A stretch of DNA of 64,000 nucleotides from Ovis canadensis (Eukaryota > Chordata > Mammalia > Artiodactyla > Bovidae): assembly GCF_042477335.2 (NCBI RefSeq), contig NC_091727.1:125271501-125335500 (forward strand), written 5' to 3'. How positions within the stretch are numbered: position 1 is the stretch's first letter; the number at the start of each line of letters is the position of its first letter. Positions 1 to 57,681 of this stretch are shown piece after piece. Position numbers and translations under genes: made by a program. The notes beneath the pieces were generated by a model, which was not told the DNA's origin, made no database searches, and saw nothing but the letters and a program-made list of their open reading frames with translations.

Positions 1-207
1 GGCAGCCCAACACGCTCCCCCGTCCCTGGGATTCTCCAGGCAAGAACACTGGAGTGGGTCGCGATTTCCTTCCCCAATGCGTGAAAAGTGAAGTCGCTCA
101 GTCGTGTCTGACTCTTTGTGACCCCGTGGACTGTAGCCTCCTAGGCTCTTCTGTCCATGGGATTTTTCAGGCAAGAGTACTGGAGTGGGGTGCCATTGCC
201 TTCTCTG
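1..207 (-). mobile_element. Dimeric Bov-tA/ART2A-type SINE, cut by window edge
   Basis: Minus-strand form of the ruminant SINE with the usual CAGTCGTGTCTGACTC and GGCAAGAGTACTGGAGTG words. The first 90 bases are a second unit of the same type, as in the dimeric copy at 63358-63632. Confidence 0.85.
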
Positions 208-393
208 ACACCTCTTATGTAAGGACAGCTTAAAAAATTCCCTCTCTAATTTTTAAAAGCTCTAAGATGAAAATTCATGTTTTCTAGGAAGGGCTTTATT
301 TGGTAATTTGCAAAATAGCTAAAATTTATCCACATTACATTTAAAAAAATAAAAAAGTAAATAGCTTTGTGAGTAAAACTTTGAACTACTTAC

Positions 394-45530
<45,137 letters not shown>

Positions 45531-45569
45531 AGCGCGGGTTCCGCAACCCCGAATCGCAAGGGCCGGATG

Positions 45570-45576
45570 TGACGTA
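45570..45576 (+). promoter_or_regulatory. CRE/ATF-like half site
   Basis: TGACGTA, close to the CRE core, lies 40 bp upstream of the ATG and abuts the CCGGATGT ETS-like word. Confidence 0.45.
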
Positions 45577-45612
45577 TCGGAGGCCACGCGGGCGGCCGCG
45601 TTGGGTGCAAGA

Positions 45613-45621
45613 ACCGGAAGT
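45613..45621 (+). promoter_or_regulatory. ETS-family site
   Basis: ACCGGAAGT, a canonical ETS/GABPA motif about 85 bp upstream of the start codon, in a position typical for CpG-island housekeeping promoters. A second CCGGATGT lies at 45563-45570. Confidence 0.6.
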
Positions 45622-45627
45622 CGGCCA

Positions 45628-45648
45628 TGGCCACCAGGGGGCAGTGCG
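45628..45648 (+). promoter_or_regulatory. CTCF-like binding site upstream of ALG13
   Basis: The core CCACCAGGGGGCAG, preceded by TGG and followed by TGCG, is a near-perfect CTCF motif. It lies about 100 bp upstream of the ALG13 ATG. Motif recognition only; occupancy is not shown. Confidence 0.75.
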
Positions 45649-46503
45649 CGCCTGGTCTGTGTCTCCGGGGATGGGAGGAAAGCAACGACTGCTCCTGGCC
45701 TAAGTGCTGGCCACTTTCGTAAGCCTTTTGCGTGTAGGAGTTCATGGGACCTTCATAGTAAGGAGGTGGGAAATTGACAATTTTTTTTTCAAAAGTGGGA
45801 TTTAAAATAATAATCATGAAGTCTCACACCCTTATGTTTGCAGCCTGGTTCGGTACCACAGATCTTTTAATGATACAGAAGTTTGGGATTCTTTATTGAC
45901 TACCTTGTTTTGTCAATAGACATTTGAGAGATGGTTTTGCTTCCAAGTCTATTCAGGGCATCTGGGGAAAAAAAAAAAAAGTCCCTTTTAAAAATCCCTC
46001 ATTAGCTTGGGCACTTCCATCTGTGATTCTCAAGTAGCCGGAGCCCTACAGAGTCTCTAGGAAGCTACAGAAAGACAGTAATCTCAATTAGCAAGCATTG
46101 TGTGTAAAATAGAGGCGTTAAGGCCAGGAGCCTCTGTCTCTGTCTTGGAACCCATCCATTTAACTATTTAAAACGTAAAATTACCATAAATTTAAATTCT
46201 AAGCAAATATAAAATTGTATGTTAGCGTGAGTGAATACAACAAATGTGTTACACTTAGGCAGTCAAGTAGAGAGGTGATATTTCAAGACGCTTCTTTGTC
46301 CTACGACCATGACTAGGATCATTGCCTGCTTTATTTCATTCTAATGTTTTCTGTATGTCCTACCTAAAATTTCAGTTTAGCTGATATGTATGCTTTACAT
46401 TGCCTGGTTATATACAGAAGAGACGCTATGAGAAGAAATTCTTTTAAATACCAAAGGAGATTGGAGGTAAATTAGACCTTAAACATGGGCTAAAATTACC
46501 TAT

Positions 46504-46628
46504 GAAATGGCAACCCACTCCAGTACTCTTGCCTGGAAAATCCCATGGATGGAGGAGCGTGGTCCAGAGTTCATGGGGTCACAAAGAGTAGGACACGACT
46601 GAGCGACTTCACTTTCACATTCACTTTC
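46504..46628 (+). mobile_element. Bov-tA SINE 3' part
   Basis: GAAATGGCAACCCACTCCAG to GAGCGACTTCACTTTCACA. Confidence 0.85.
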
Positions 46629-46692
46629 AAGTGTATTTCTAACAAGACTTTGTATCTTGAGACTTGAATAAACGTCTTTTTGAGGGGTGGTA

Positions 46693-46719
46693 TTGAGCGA
46701 CTGAACTGAACTGAACTGA
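46693..46719 (+). mobile_element. BovB tail remnant
   Basis: TTGAGCGACTGAACTGAACT with one more ACTGAA unit: only the last ~27 bp of a BovB. Confidence 0.65.
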
Positions 46720-46773
46720 TGCTGCTACCCCTTTCTTGATACCGAATTTCGTGAATTAATAAAACTAGTTTCA

Positions 46774-46880
46774 CCTGGAGGAGGAAATGGCAACCCACTC
46801 CAGTATTCTTGCCTCCAGAATCCCATGGACAGAGTAGCATGGTGGACTACAGTCCAACGTGACTGAAGTGAATTAGCATA
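46774..46880 (+). mobile_element. Bov-tA SINE 3' part
   Basis: CTGGAGGAGGAAATGGCAAC to GTGACTGAAGTGAATTAGCA, with an internal deletion before the tail. Confidence 0.8.
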
Positions 46881-47609
46881 GGTATGTACAGTTTCATCAT
46901 AACAGCAAATAAAGAAAGATCATGGTTAAATAATAAAATATAAGCATAAGCATATTTTCTGCCAAATAAAGGAATAAAGTATGAATATTTATTGGAATAT
47001 AAAGACAAAATATTCCAAAATATTCTGTAATTCAGAAAGATCTCACCTTGTGTCTGTCATATTTTTCCTATATCTGGAAGATATAAATTAAAGGAGCACT
47101 GTTCTGATGAGCTCATGGAGAGTAATAAGCACATGTAGAAGTAGGATATTCTTAAATTTCTAGAAAATAAGAAAATCGAATATCTAATGAAACAGAGCCT
47201 CGCCAAAACTGAGTTTCCATACTGAGTTAGTGACAATTTATCTGAAACTTTTTCCCCTTGCTGTCTCTTCTGGTCCCAATCCCTTTCTTGTCCCCTCTGA
47301 CCTCAATCCTATGCTAATGGAGCACTAATCAACCAGAGTCAGTCCACTAAAATTGCTGTTGTTGCAGATATTATCATTCTGGTAAAATCTCAGGTTATTT
47401 CTCCAGGGCAAAATGAGCTCACAGACCCCAGAGCAACGGTCCAGAGAATTCTAAACCAGAGACATTTTGACTCCTGAAATCATTATTAAGAAATATCAGA
47501 AATGTCACTTTGTTCTTCCCCTTTAAAACATCCCCAAAACTCAAAGACCAAGAAGGAGTGCACCTGAGATTTGTATCCCACTCCCTTACTGTGCAGTGCT
47601 TATTGGCTA

Positions 47610-47803
47610 ACTCAAGTCTGACTCTTTGCGACCCTATTGATTGTGGCAGGCCAGGCTCCTCTGCCCATGGGATTCTCCAGGCAAGAACACTGGAGTGGGT
47701 TGCCATGTCCTTCTCCGGGGGATCTCCCCTACCCAGGGATCAAACGCAGGCCTCCCAAATTGCAGGCAGATTCTTTACTGTTTGAACCCCCAGGGAAGAC
47801 CCA
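47610..47803 (-). mobile_element. Bov-tA SINE
   Basis: Reverse unit, ACTCAAGTCTGACTCTTTGC to AACCCCCAGGGAAGACC. Confidence 0.88.
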
Positions 47804-47809
47804 CCGTCC

Positions 47810-49480
47810 TGAATGCCCTGCAAATAAATCCTTACATTGCTGAAAACTCCTGCTGTCAAGAATTTGGCTTACTGTGGCACAAGTATATGAGCCTTTACTT
47901 GGTTATATTAATACTTTAAATGTGCTAGACTTTAATTAAAAATCTTCTTGCAGAAATTGATCCAGAAACATTTAAAAAACCCAAGATTACATAATTAATG
48001 TAAAATTTTGGAAATTATGTCTTTTCTCTGTCTTGTAAGTGTTAAGTATGCATTTTATTTGCTTGGGTATGTTTTTCTTATACAGGCTTACTGATCAAAT
48101 AAATTAATATTACTTCTAAAATTAATAAATTAATATTCTAAAAGATTTATGATTATGAATAATTAAATTTCTTTTCAACTGCATTAAGTTAATATTCTGG
48201 CAAACTTTATTTCAATAGTAACTGTGCTTCCTGGTATGCCAGTTTGAAGATAATTTCCAAGATCTTTAAACACTTTTAAAAAAATTGTGTACTGACATTA
48301 AATTGAGTTAATAATTAGTGGATGATTGTGGCACAACTAGATACTTTTTAAAGTTACATAGAATACTGAAACACTGGTTTAAACTAAACATAATTCTGAC
48401 TTTATATATTTTTGCTTCTTATTTGAAATGCTATAGAGAAGCTATGTCTTGGAGTTGTGGAATGAATTTGTTCTTTTTTGCTGCTTTAGGAAGTTGTCAA
48501 TAGGATTTCTGTGGCTTGTAGAAGATGTCATGTGTAGTCTTAAATTCTGCTAGCCTATCAACATGCTTATATGTCAGACAGTTTTCGATTATATCCACCC
48601 TGCACTTTTCTATTTAAATTAGAAATTAGTCACTTTAGCTAAAAATTATAGTTAATATGGGTGGTTAAGACTTCTCAAGGAGTACCAGTGCAGAGAATTA
48701 TGACAGTATCTGTGCTTTTCTTTTTCAAGGAAAAAGAATAGTTGTTTTTTTCTCTAAAGCAAGTTTTTTATTTCCATAATTCTTTATATGCTTTAAAATT
48801 ATTGAGAACCTCAAAGAGCTTGGATTTATGTAGATTATAATGTTAGTTATAACTATTGATATTTATCATATTAGAGACTAAAAAATGAGAACATTTTAAC
48901 ATATTTATTGACTCATTGAAAAGTAGCAATGATGAGCATCTTGGATGTTGACATAAATGACCTATTTTTATGAACAATAACTATTTTTCAAAACAAACAT
49001 TTTCATGAGAAGAAGAGCATGTTTCACATTTTTGCAAATCTGTTTACTATCTGGGCTTACAAAAGAAAAGAATCTGGGTCCTTGTATCTGCTTTGACATT
49101 TAATCCATTGTATTATCACACATCACACAGCCTCTGTAAAACTCCACTATATATTCATGAAAGAACTGGTATGTTGCTAACCCTTTCTTGATACCAAATT
49201 TCACCACTTTGAGAGGATAAGAGTCAAACAAAACACACAACATCTTAATATTATTATGAAAATTGTTTTGACCTCACAGATCCTGTAAAGGAATATGAGA
49301 CTTAAAAAAGACAGAGCTTAGAAAATGAATTTATTTAGGTTTGTTTATAATACCTGCATCTGAAAAGAATCTATAAAATGTTAAAATGTTTAGAGTACTG
49401 CATTAGTTTAGATGGTGTTGCTTCCTTTATTTAGTAAATAATGCTTCCACCTACCATAGGAAAGATTAATCTTTACCTTG
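47810..49480. other. Intergenic stretch, diverged repeats only
   Basis: AT-rich. 48740-49200 reads like an old interspersed repeat (ATTGAGAACCTCAAAGAGCT) that I cannot name with confidence. No gene. Confidence 0.4.
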
Positions 49481-49481
49481 C

Positions 49482-50126
49482 CGGTCCGATCACTTCATGG
49501 GAAACAGGGAAAAAGTGGAAACACTGGCAGATTTTATTTTCTTGGGCTCCAAAATCACTGTGGACAGTGACTGCAGCCATGAAATTAAAAGATGATTGCT
49601 CCTTGGAAGAAAACCTATGAGAAACCTAGGCAGTGTATTAAAAAGAAGAGACATTACTTTGCCAACAAACGTTCCTTTAGTTAGAGCTATGGTTTTGCCA
49701 GTGGTCATGTACGGATGTTGAGAGTTGGACCATAAAGAAAGCTGAGTGCTGAAGAATTGAGGCTTTTAAATTGAGGTGCTGGAGAAGACTCTTTCCTCAA
49801 GACTCTTGAGGAAATCAAACCAGAGATTCCTAAAGGAAATTGGTCCTGAATATTCATTGGAAGGACTGATGCTGAAGCTGAAGTCTTCAATACTTTGGCC
49901 ACCTGATGCAAAGAACCGACTCATTGAAAAAGACACTGATGCTGGGAAAGATTGAGGGCAGAGGAGAAGGGGACAACAGAGGATGAGATGGTTGGATGGC
50001 ATCACCGACTCAATGGACATGAGTTTGAGCAAACTCCAGAACATAGTGAAGGACAGGGAAGACTGGTGTGCTCCAGTCCATGGGGTGGCAAAAAGCTGGA
50101 CATGACTTCGCCACTAAACAACAACA
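49482..50126 (+). mobile_element. BovB 3' fragment (cluster copy 1)
   Basis: 5'-truncated in the RT C-terminal part (GATCACTTCATGGGAAACAG) and ending CGCCACTAAACAACAACAA. First of three BovB copies in +/-/+ order. Confidence 0.9.
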
Positions 50127-50253
50127 AAAATCTGCCTGAATAGCAAAAATTGTCCTACAAGAATAATTTTCTATCACTTAAGTTGCCTTTCTTGTATCCT
50201 TGAATATTTAAGGGGGAAATAAGTACAGAACATAAATCTTCACTTCTAATAGT

Positions 50254-51275
50254 GTTCAGTTTATTCACTCAGTCGTGTCCAACTCTTTGTGACCCGATGG
50301 ATTGCAGCACTCCAGGTCTCCCTGTCCATCAACAAGTCCCAGAGTTTACTCAAACTTATGTCCATTGAGTCGCTGATGCCATCCAGCCATCTGATACTCT
50401 GTTGTCTCCTTCTCCTCCTGCTTTCAATCTTTCCCAGCATCAGGGTCTTTTCAAATGAGTCAGTTCTTCCGATCAGGTGGCCAAAGTATTGGAGTTTCAG
50501 CTTCAGCATCACTCCTTCCAATGAATATTCAGGACTGATTTCCTTTAGGATGGACTGGTTGGATCTCCTTGCAGTCCAAGGGTCTCTCGAGAGTCTTCTC
50601 CAACACCACATTTCAAAAGCATCAATTCTTCAGTGCTCAGCTTTCTTTATAGTCCAACTCACGTATCCATACATGACTACTGCAAAAAACATATCTTTGA
50701 CTATTTGGAACTTTGTTGGCAAAGTAATGTCTCTGCTTTTTAATATGCTGTCTAGCTTGGTCATAACTTTTCTTCCAAGGAGCAAGCATCTTTAATTTCA
50801 TGGCTGCACTCACCATCTGCAGTGATTTCAGGGCCCAAAAAGATAAAGTCTATCACTGTTTCCCCATCTATTTGCCATTAAGTAATGGGACCAGATGCCA
50901 TGATCTTCGTTTTCTGAATGTTGAGTTTTAAGCCAACTTTTTTAGTCTCCTCTTTCAGTTTCATCAAGAGGATCTTTAGTTCTTCTTTGCTTTCTCCCAT
51001 AAGGGTCGTATCATCTGCATATCTGGGGTTATTGATATTTCTCCCAGCAATCTTGATTCCAGCTTTGCTTCCTCCAGCCCGGGATTTCTCATGATGTACT
51101 CTGCATATAAGTTAAATAAGCAGGGTGACAGTATACAGCCTTGAAGTACTCCTTTCCCTATTTGGAACCTGTTGTTCCATGTCCAGGGCTAACTATTGCT
51201 ACCTGACCTGCATACAGATTTCTTAAGAGGCAGGTCATGTAGTCTGGTATTCCCATCTCTTTAAGAATTTTCCTC
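50254..51275 (-). mobile_element. BovB 3' part (cluster copy 2)
   Basis: Reverse-orientation copy from the tail (TTCACTCAGTCGTGTCCAAC) to the RT region (CTGAGGAAAATTCTTAAAGA on the minus strand). It directly abuts the opposite-strand copy 3. Confidence 0.9.
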
Positions 51276-53996
51276 AGATGACACTCAGATGACCATTATA
51301 TCTACTTCTGTGGGCAAGAATCCCTTAGAAGAAATGAGAGTAGCCATCGTAGGTCAACAAAAGAGTCTGAAATGCAGTACTTGGATGCAATCTCAAAAAC
51401 AGAAGAATGCTCTCTGTTCATCTCCAAGGCAAACCATTCACTATCACAGTAATCCAAGTCTATGCCCAGACCAATAATGCTGAAGAAGCTGCAGTTGAAT
51501 GGTTCTATGAAGACCTACAAGACCTTCCAGAAATAATACCCCCAAAAGATGTCCTTTTCATTATAGGGGACTGGAATGCAACAGTAGGAAGTCAAGAAAC
51601 ACCTGGAGTAACAGGCAAATTTGGCCTTGGAGTACAGAATGAAGCAGGACAAAGGCTAACAGGGTTTGCCAAGAGAATGCACTGGTCATAGCAAACACCC
51701 TCTTCCAACAACACAAGAGAAGACTCTACACATGGACATCACCAGATGGCCAACACCGAAATCAGATTGATTATATTCTTTGCAGCCAAAGATGGAGAAA
51801 CTATAGAGTCAGCAAAAACAAGACCAATAGCTGACTGTGGCTCAGATCATTAACTCCTTACTGCAAAATTTAGACTTAAATTGAAGAAAGTAGAGAAAAC
51901 CACCAGGCCATTCAGGTATGACCTAAGTCAAATCTCTTATGATTACACAATGAAAGTGAGAAATAGATTAAGGGACTAGATCTGATAGACAGAGTGCCTG
52001 ATGAACTATAGACGGAGGTTTGTGACGTTGTACAGGAGACATGGATCAAGAGCATCCCCATGGAAAAGAAATGCAAAAACTCAAAATGGCTGTCTGGGGA
52101 GGCCTTACAAATAGCTGTAAAAAGAAGAGAAGCGAAAAGCAAAGGAGAAAAGGAAAAGGAAACATATAAGCATCTGAATGCAGAGTTCCAAAGAATAGCA
52201 AGGAGAGATAAGAAAGCCTTCCTCAGAGATCAATGAAAAGAAATAGAGGAAAATGACAGAATGGGAAAGACTAGAGATCTCTTCAAGAAAATTAGAGATA
52301 CCAAAGGCATTTCATGCAAAGATGGGCTCGATAAAGGACAGAAATGGTATGGACCTAACAGAAGCAGAATATATTAAGAAGAGGTGGCAAGAATACACAG
52401 AAGAACTGTACAAAAAAGATCTTCATGACCAAGATAACAGCGATAGTGTATTCACTCACCTAGAGCCAGACTCCCTGGAATGTGAAGTCAAGTGGGACTT
52501 AGAAAGCATCACTATGAACAAAGCTAGTGGAGGTGATGGAATTCCAGTTGAGCTATTTCAAATCCTGAAAGATGATGCTGTGAAAGTGCTTCACTCAATA
52601 TGCCAGCAAATTTGGAAAACTCAGCAGTGACCACAGGACTGGAAAAGCTCAGTTTTCATTCCAATGCCAAAGAAAGGCAATGCCAAAGAATGCTCAAACT
52701 ACCGCACAATTGCACTCATCTCACATGCTAGTAAAGTAATGCTCAAAGTTCTCCAAGCCAGGCTTCAGCAGTACATGAACTGTGAACTTCCAGATGTTCA
52801 AGCTGGTTTTAGAAAAGGCAGAGGAACCAGAAATCAAATTGCCAACATCTGCTGGATCATGGAAAAAGGAAGAGATTTCCAGAAAAATATCTATTTCTGC
52901 TTTATTGACTATGCCAAAGCCTTTGACTATGTGGATCACAGTAAACTGTGGAAAATTCTGAAAGACATGGGAATACCAGACCACCTGACCTGCCTCTTGA
53001 TAAACCTGTATGCAGGTCAGGAAGGAATAGTTAGAACTGGACATGGAACAACAGACTGGTTCCAAATAGTAAAAGGAGTATGTCAAGCTGTATATTGCCA
53101 CCCTGCTTATTTAACTTATATTCAGAGCACATCATGAGAAACGCTGGGCTGGAAGAAGCACAAGGTGGAATCAAGATTGCCGGGAGAAATATCAATAACC
53201 TCAGATATGCAGATGACACCACCCTTATGGCAGAAAGTGAAGAGGAACTCAAAAGCCTCTTGATGAAAGTGAAAGAGGAGAGTGAAAAATTTGGTTTAAA
53301 CTCAACATTCAGAAAACGCAGATCATGGCATCTGGTCCCATCACTTCATGGAAATTAGATGGGGAAACAGTGGAAACAGTGTCAGACTTGATTTTTGGGG
53401 GCTCCAAAATCACTGCAGATGGTGACTGCAGCCATGAAATTAAAAGACGCTTACTCCTTGGAAGGGAAGTTATGACCAACCTAGACAGCATATTCAAAAG
53501 CAGAGACATTACTTTGCTGACTAAGGTCCGTCTAGTCCAGGCTATGGTTTTTCCTGTGGTCATGTATGGATGTGAGAGTTGGACTGTGAAGAAAGCTAAG
53601 CACTGAAGAATTGATGCTTTTGAACTGTGGTGTTGGAGAAGACTCTTGAGAGTCCCTTGGGCTGCAGGGAGATCCAACCAGTCCATTCTAAAGGAGATGA
53701 GTCATGCGTGTTCTTTGGAAGGACTGATGCTAAAGCTGAAACTCCAGTACTTTGGCCACCTCATGCGAAGAGTTGACTCATTGGAAAATACTTTGATGCT
53801 GGGAGGGATTGGGGGCAGGAGGAGAGGGGGATGACAAAGGATGAGATGGCTGGATGGCATCACCAACCCAATGGACATGAGTTTGGGTGAACTCTGCGAG
53901 TTGGTGATGGACAGGGAGGCCTGGCATGCTGCGATTCATGCGGTCACAAAGAGTCGGACACGACTGAGCGAATGTACTGAACTGAACTGAACTGAA
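51276..53996 (+). mobile_element. BovB LINE, 2.7 kb (cluster copy 3)
   Basis: Starts within the APE endonuclease region. It keeps GDWNATVGSQETPGV near 51570 and YADDTTLMAE near 53200, split over several frames, and ends ACTGAACTGAACTGAACTGAA. Better preserved than the intronic copy at 7218 but not intact; it lacks the 5' end. Confidence 0.92.
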
Positions 53997-54140
53997 TACA
54001 GTTCATGGAATTCTCTAGGCCAGAATACTGGAGTGGGTAGCCTTTCCCTTCTCCAGGGGATCTTCCCAACCTAGGCATCGAATCCAGGCCTCCCACATTC
54101 CAGATGGATTGTTTACCAGCTAAGCCACAAGGGAAGCCCT
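53997..54140 (-). mobile_element. Bov-tA SINE 5' half
   Basis: Reverse orientation, ACAGTTCATGGAATTCTCTA to AGCCACAAGGGAAGCCCTT. It lacks the tail half and abuts the BovB end, so one element probably interrupted or deleted the other. Confidence 0.85.
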
Positions 54141-54145
54141 TATTT

Positions 54146-54912
54146 ATTATTGTAACTGTACATAATGGCCTGCCTCAGAGAGCCCTGCTTGCCCCTCCAT
54201 CTGCCTGACCCTTGGGCCAGGGTGCCTTTGTTTGGCTCATAAGGAGATAGCTTGACCCTGCCCACCTGTGAAGGATTGTAACATTCTTAAGTTCTTTGTG
54301 TGGGAAACGGTGCCCCTCATCTGCTGCTTACTGGCATGGCTCAGAAAATCACATTTGGGAGGCCAGAATCACAGATAGTTGTGGCATCTTTGTTTATTGA
54401 TATGACAGGAGATATTCCATTTCATACACCTGTGAAATGACTGTAAGTAAGTGAAACTGACCATTCTGGGAGATATTTGTAAGAATTAAGTGGTCATTTC
54501 ACTTTGTTTGCTAACCTCCCCCCATCTCTGATCCATAAAGAACATGGCATCCAAGCCCCAACAAGATAGTTATTTACAGACATTAGTTTGCCATCTTCTA
54601 GGCCAGTCAGGTCTCTGATTAAAGTTATATTCCCTGGGTGACACTAGTGGTAAAGAACCCAGTTGCCAATGCAGGAGACCTAAGCGACATGGGTTCGATC
54701 CATGGGTCAGGAAAATTCGCTGGAGGAGGAAATGGCAACCCATGCCAGTATTCTTGCCTAGGAAATCTCATTGGCAGAAGTGGGCTACAGTCCATAGGGT
54801 CACAACAACACAACTGAAGTGACTTAGCGTGTGTTGCCTCAACACCTGGTCTCTCAGACTTATTGGCCTATCGTGGTGAGCAGAGTGAGCTTGGACTCAA
54901 TAACAATACTAG
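54146..54912 (+). mobile_element. Endogenous retrovirus LTR fragment, interrupted by a SINE
   Basis: Non-coding LTR-like text. A U3-like part is followed by GTCTCTGATTAAAGTTATAT and, after the SINE, by GCCTCAACACCTGGTCTCTC and GTGAGCAGAGTGAGCTTGGA, typical of the R-U5 end of ruminant ERV LTRs. No gag, pol or env sequence is seen. Confidence 0.6.
54631..54832 (+). mobile_element. Bov-tA SINE inside the LTR
   Basis: ACTAGTGGTAAAGAACCCAG through AACTGAAGTGACTTAGCG. Separates the two LTR halves. Confidence 0.88.
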
Positions 54913-55191
54913 AAATAATTAGGTTTGTTTAATATGTTACTATAGTAAAGGTGCATGGGAAAAGTTGTTAGGTCAGAAGGACATTTAGCCTTTACTAAAT
55001 TAAGTTTGTTTTGGTAAAATATTGGTATAAACATTTTAGAAATTACATGCTCTATGGGAAATCCCTGGCAATTTGTCAGTGCCCTCTGTGATGAATGTGC
55101 CCTCCAAAATACTGTTTTACTTTCAGAAATAACCCTCATCAAAACTCCTGTGAAGTAGTTATATACTATGAAGTGGTTATATGCAGAATTT

Positions 55192-55660
55192 TCAGTCAGT
55201 TCAGTTCAGTCGCTCAGTCATGTCTGACTCTTTGCAAGCCTGTGGACTGAGGCACGCCAGGCCTCCCTGTCATTCACCAATGCCAGGAGTTTACTCAAAC
55301 TCATGTCCATTGAGTTGGTGATGCCACCCAACCACCTCATACTCTGTCCTCCCCTTCTCCTCTGCCTTCAATCTTTCCCAGCATCAGGGTCTTTTCAAAT
55401 GAGTCAGTTCTTCGTATCAGGTGGCCAAAGTATTGGAGTTTCAGCTTTAGCATCAGTCCTTCCAATGAATATTCCGGGCTGATTTCCTTTAGGATTGACT
55501 GGTTTGATCTCCTTGCAGTCCAAGGGTCACTCAAGAGTCTTCTCCAACACCACAGTTCAAAAGCATCAATTCTTTGGCGCTCAGCTTTCTTTATAATCCA
55601 ACTCTCACATCCATACATGACTACTGGAAAAACCATAGCTTTTTCTAGGTGGACCTCTAT
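55192..55660 (-). mobile_element. BovB 3' fragment
   Basis: From the tail CAGTTCAGTCGCTCAGTCAT to AAACCATAGCTTTTTCTAGG. One frame of 116 codons is open on the minus strand. Confidence 0.9.
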
Positions 55661-56230
55661 TATGATAGAATAAACAATAGCAATCAATTAACCACAGCCA
55701 TTAAATCTCTTAATGATCTTGTTGTATTCTAAAGCTTACCTGAAGGTTCTACTATAGGCTAGAGTTTGTATCATCAACAAAGAAGAATAATCTCAGAGCC
55801 TCATGGAAAAGGACCATACCAGGTTCTTTACATGAGTGCCATTTCAAAGAGTAGATTTATGAGCTAACATTACTTAGATAACTTGTAAACCAGAACAGTG
55901 GACTGAGGCAAAATTTCCAGAATTCTTTTTAATCCAGTTAAAGCTCAGAACACTATAGAGTCAGATAACCAGGAAGGATGTGCTAAACAATGCCAAGCCT
56001 TCCATAAGATACCCAATAATCCTTTTTCCCCCCTTTCAAAATCTTTCATAGTTTTTCATGAGATATAAAGCCTAGGTTTTCTGACATGTGTTTTAGAAGG
56101 AATATCATATATACTTGCTTAGGTAAAATAAACATAGAGCTACTGCTGAGAATCTAAAGAAAATATGGAAAATAAAGTAGCATTAGTTATCCTTATGATA
56201 AGGGTGGTTTCATATTGGTTTTATATAACT

Positions 56231-56427
56231 GAAAGTGAAAGTCACTCCGTCGTGTATGACTCTTTGCGACTCCATGGGCTATACAGTACATGGAGTTCTC
56301 CAGGCCAGAATACTGGAGGGGGTACCCTTTCCCTTCTCCAGGGGATCTTCCCAACCCAGGGATCGAACCCAGGTCTCTCACATTGCAGGTGGATTCTTTA
56401 CCAGCTGAGCCACAAGGGAAGCCCCTT
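56231..56427 (-). mobile_element. Bov-tA SINE
   Basis: Reverse unit, GAAAGTGAAAGTCACTCCGT to AGCCACAAGGGAAGCCCC. Confidence 0.9.
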
Positions 56428-56554
56428 ATAACCTAGGAATTATTTTATTTTTTAATAGTTCAGAGGAAAACTGCAATTAATATATGCCATATTTATTCAT
56501 ATTCTTTTTATATTTTTTTGTTTCTCCTCTTGCTATTTTCTCTGCCTCCCCATC

Positions 56555-56830
56555 GATTTGGTTAGCTATCCTTCAAGATTCAGAAGACGTGCAGTTTCCT
56601 CCAGGAAGCCCTTCTCTGACCCTTGTAAGGTATGTTCATTATGTGCAAATACTGCTCTTTGCCTACCCTTGTCATAATTCTTGATGTTTAAATTACCTGT
56701 ACACTCTTTTCTTCTTCTGGACTGTAAAGTCTAAAAGGAGTGGAGACCAGATCTAAGTCATCTCTGAATTTCTAGAATTTAGTGCTGTCCTTGGAATCTA
56801 GAAGATACTCAATATATATTTATTGAACAA
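56555..56830 (+). mobile_element. L2 LINE 3' fragment
   Basis: CAGGAAGCCCTTCTCTGACC, TGTACACTCTTTTCTTCTTC and TACTCAATATATATTTATTG follow the L2 3' order. Confidence 0.65.
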
Positions 56831-57681
56831 AAAGAATTATATTATTAGGTAACATGCTAGGTCCTATGGGGAATACAAAGATAAATAAAACATAGTACCT
56901 TTTCTATCTCAACAATAGATGAATTTATTCATAGACTGATCAAAGGCTTGTGCACTTTTAGAATTAAGAAACCATGGAATCCGTTTTTTTTTATTTTATG
57001 GACAGGAAACAAAGATTCAAATAAATTGTGATTCTTTCCCCAGTAGCAGGGCTAAAAATACTAGCAGTGGATTGAATCTAAGTCTACAGATGCTTGCCAA
57101 GGCATACTACAGTGACTTATCCTTTAGCGATGAGCCTACAGTAATGATATCTGTTTTATAATATAAAGAAATAACAGCAACATGATCTTAAAGTCTGATA
57201 AACCAGCAATGTTTCTTCTTAATCTAAGTACCACATGTTATAGAATCCTTAAACTACCTGTTGTGCTTAGATTTATTTCCTTAATTTTTCAACATTCATC
57301 CAAAATTTCTATATATCCTTTACTATTAAATTAAGTGTCTTTTATCAAAGCTGAGACATGCTTTGTGGATCCAATGTGTTCTTGAAAATTTGCCAAAACT
57401 TGACTCTCCCTTTGTTTCTCCTCCTTCCAAATATTACTGGTGGTAATTTTCTTACTGTTAGGGACACAAAAATAATTATTTCTTGTCTACACTGGTCAAA
57501 TCAAAGAACTATAATAGAGTTGATTTTTGGAGAACTGTAGAGAAAATGGTTTAAAGCGTAGCAACATATGCCACTGCAAATATGGTACTTTGACATAAAA
57601 ATTATTTTGAGCTGAAGGTAATTGAGAAGAGGGAGATACAGGAAAAACTCTGCCCTACTGTATTTGCCTAAAAGTACTTGT

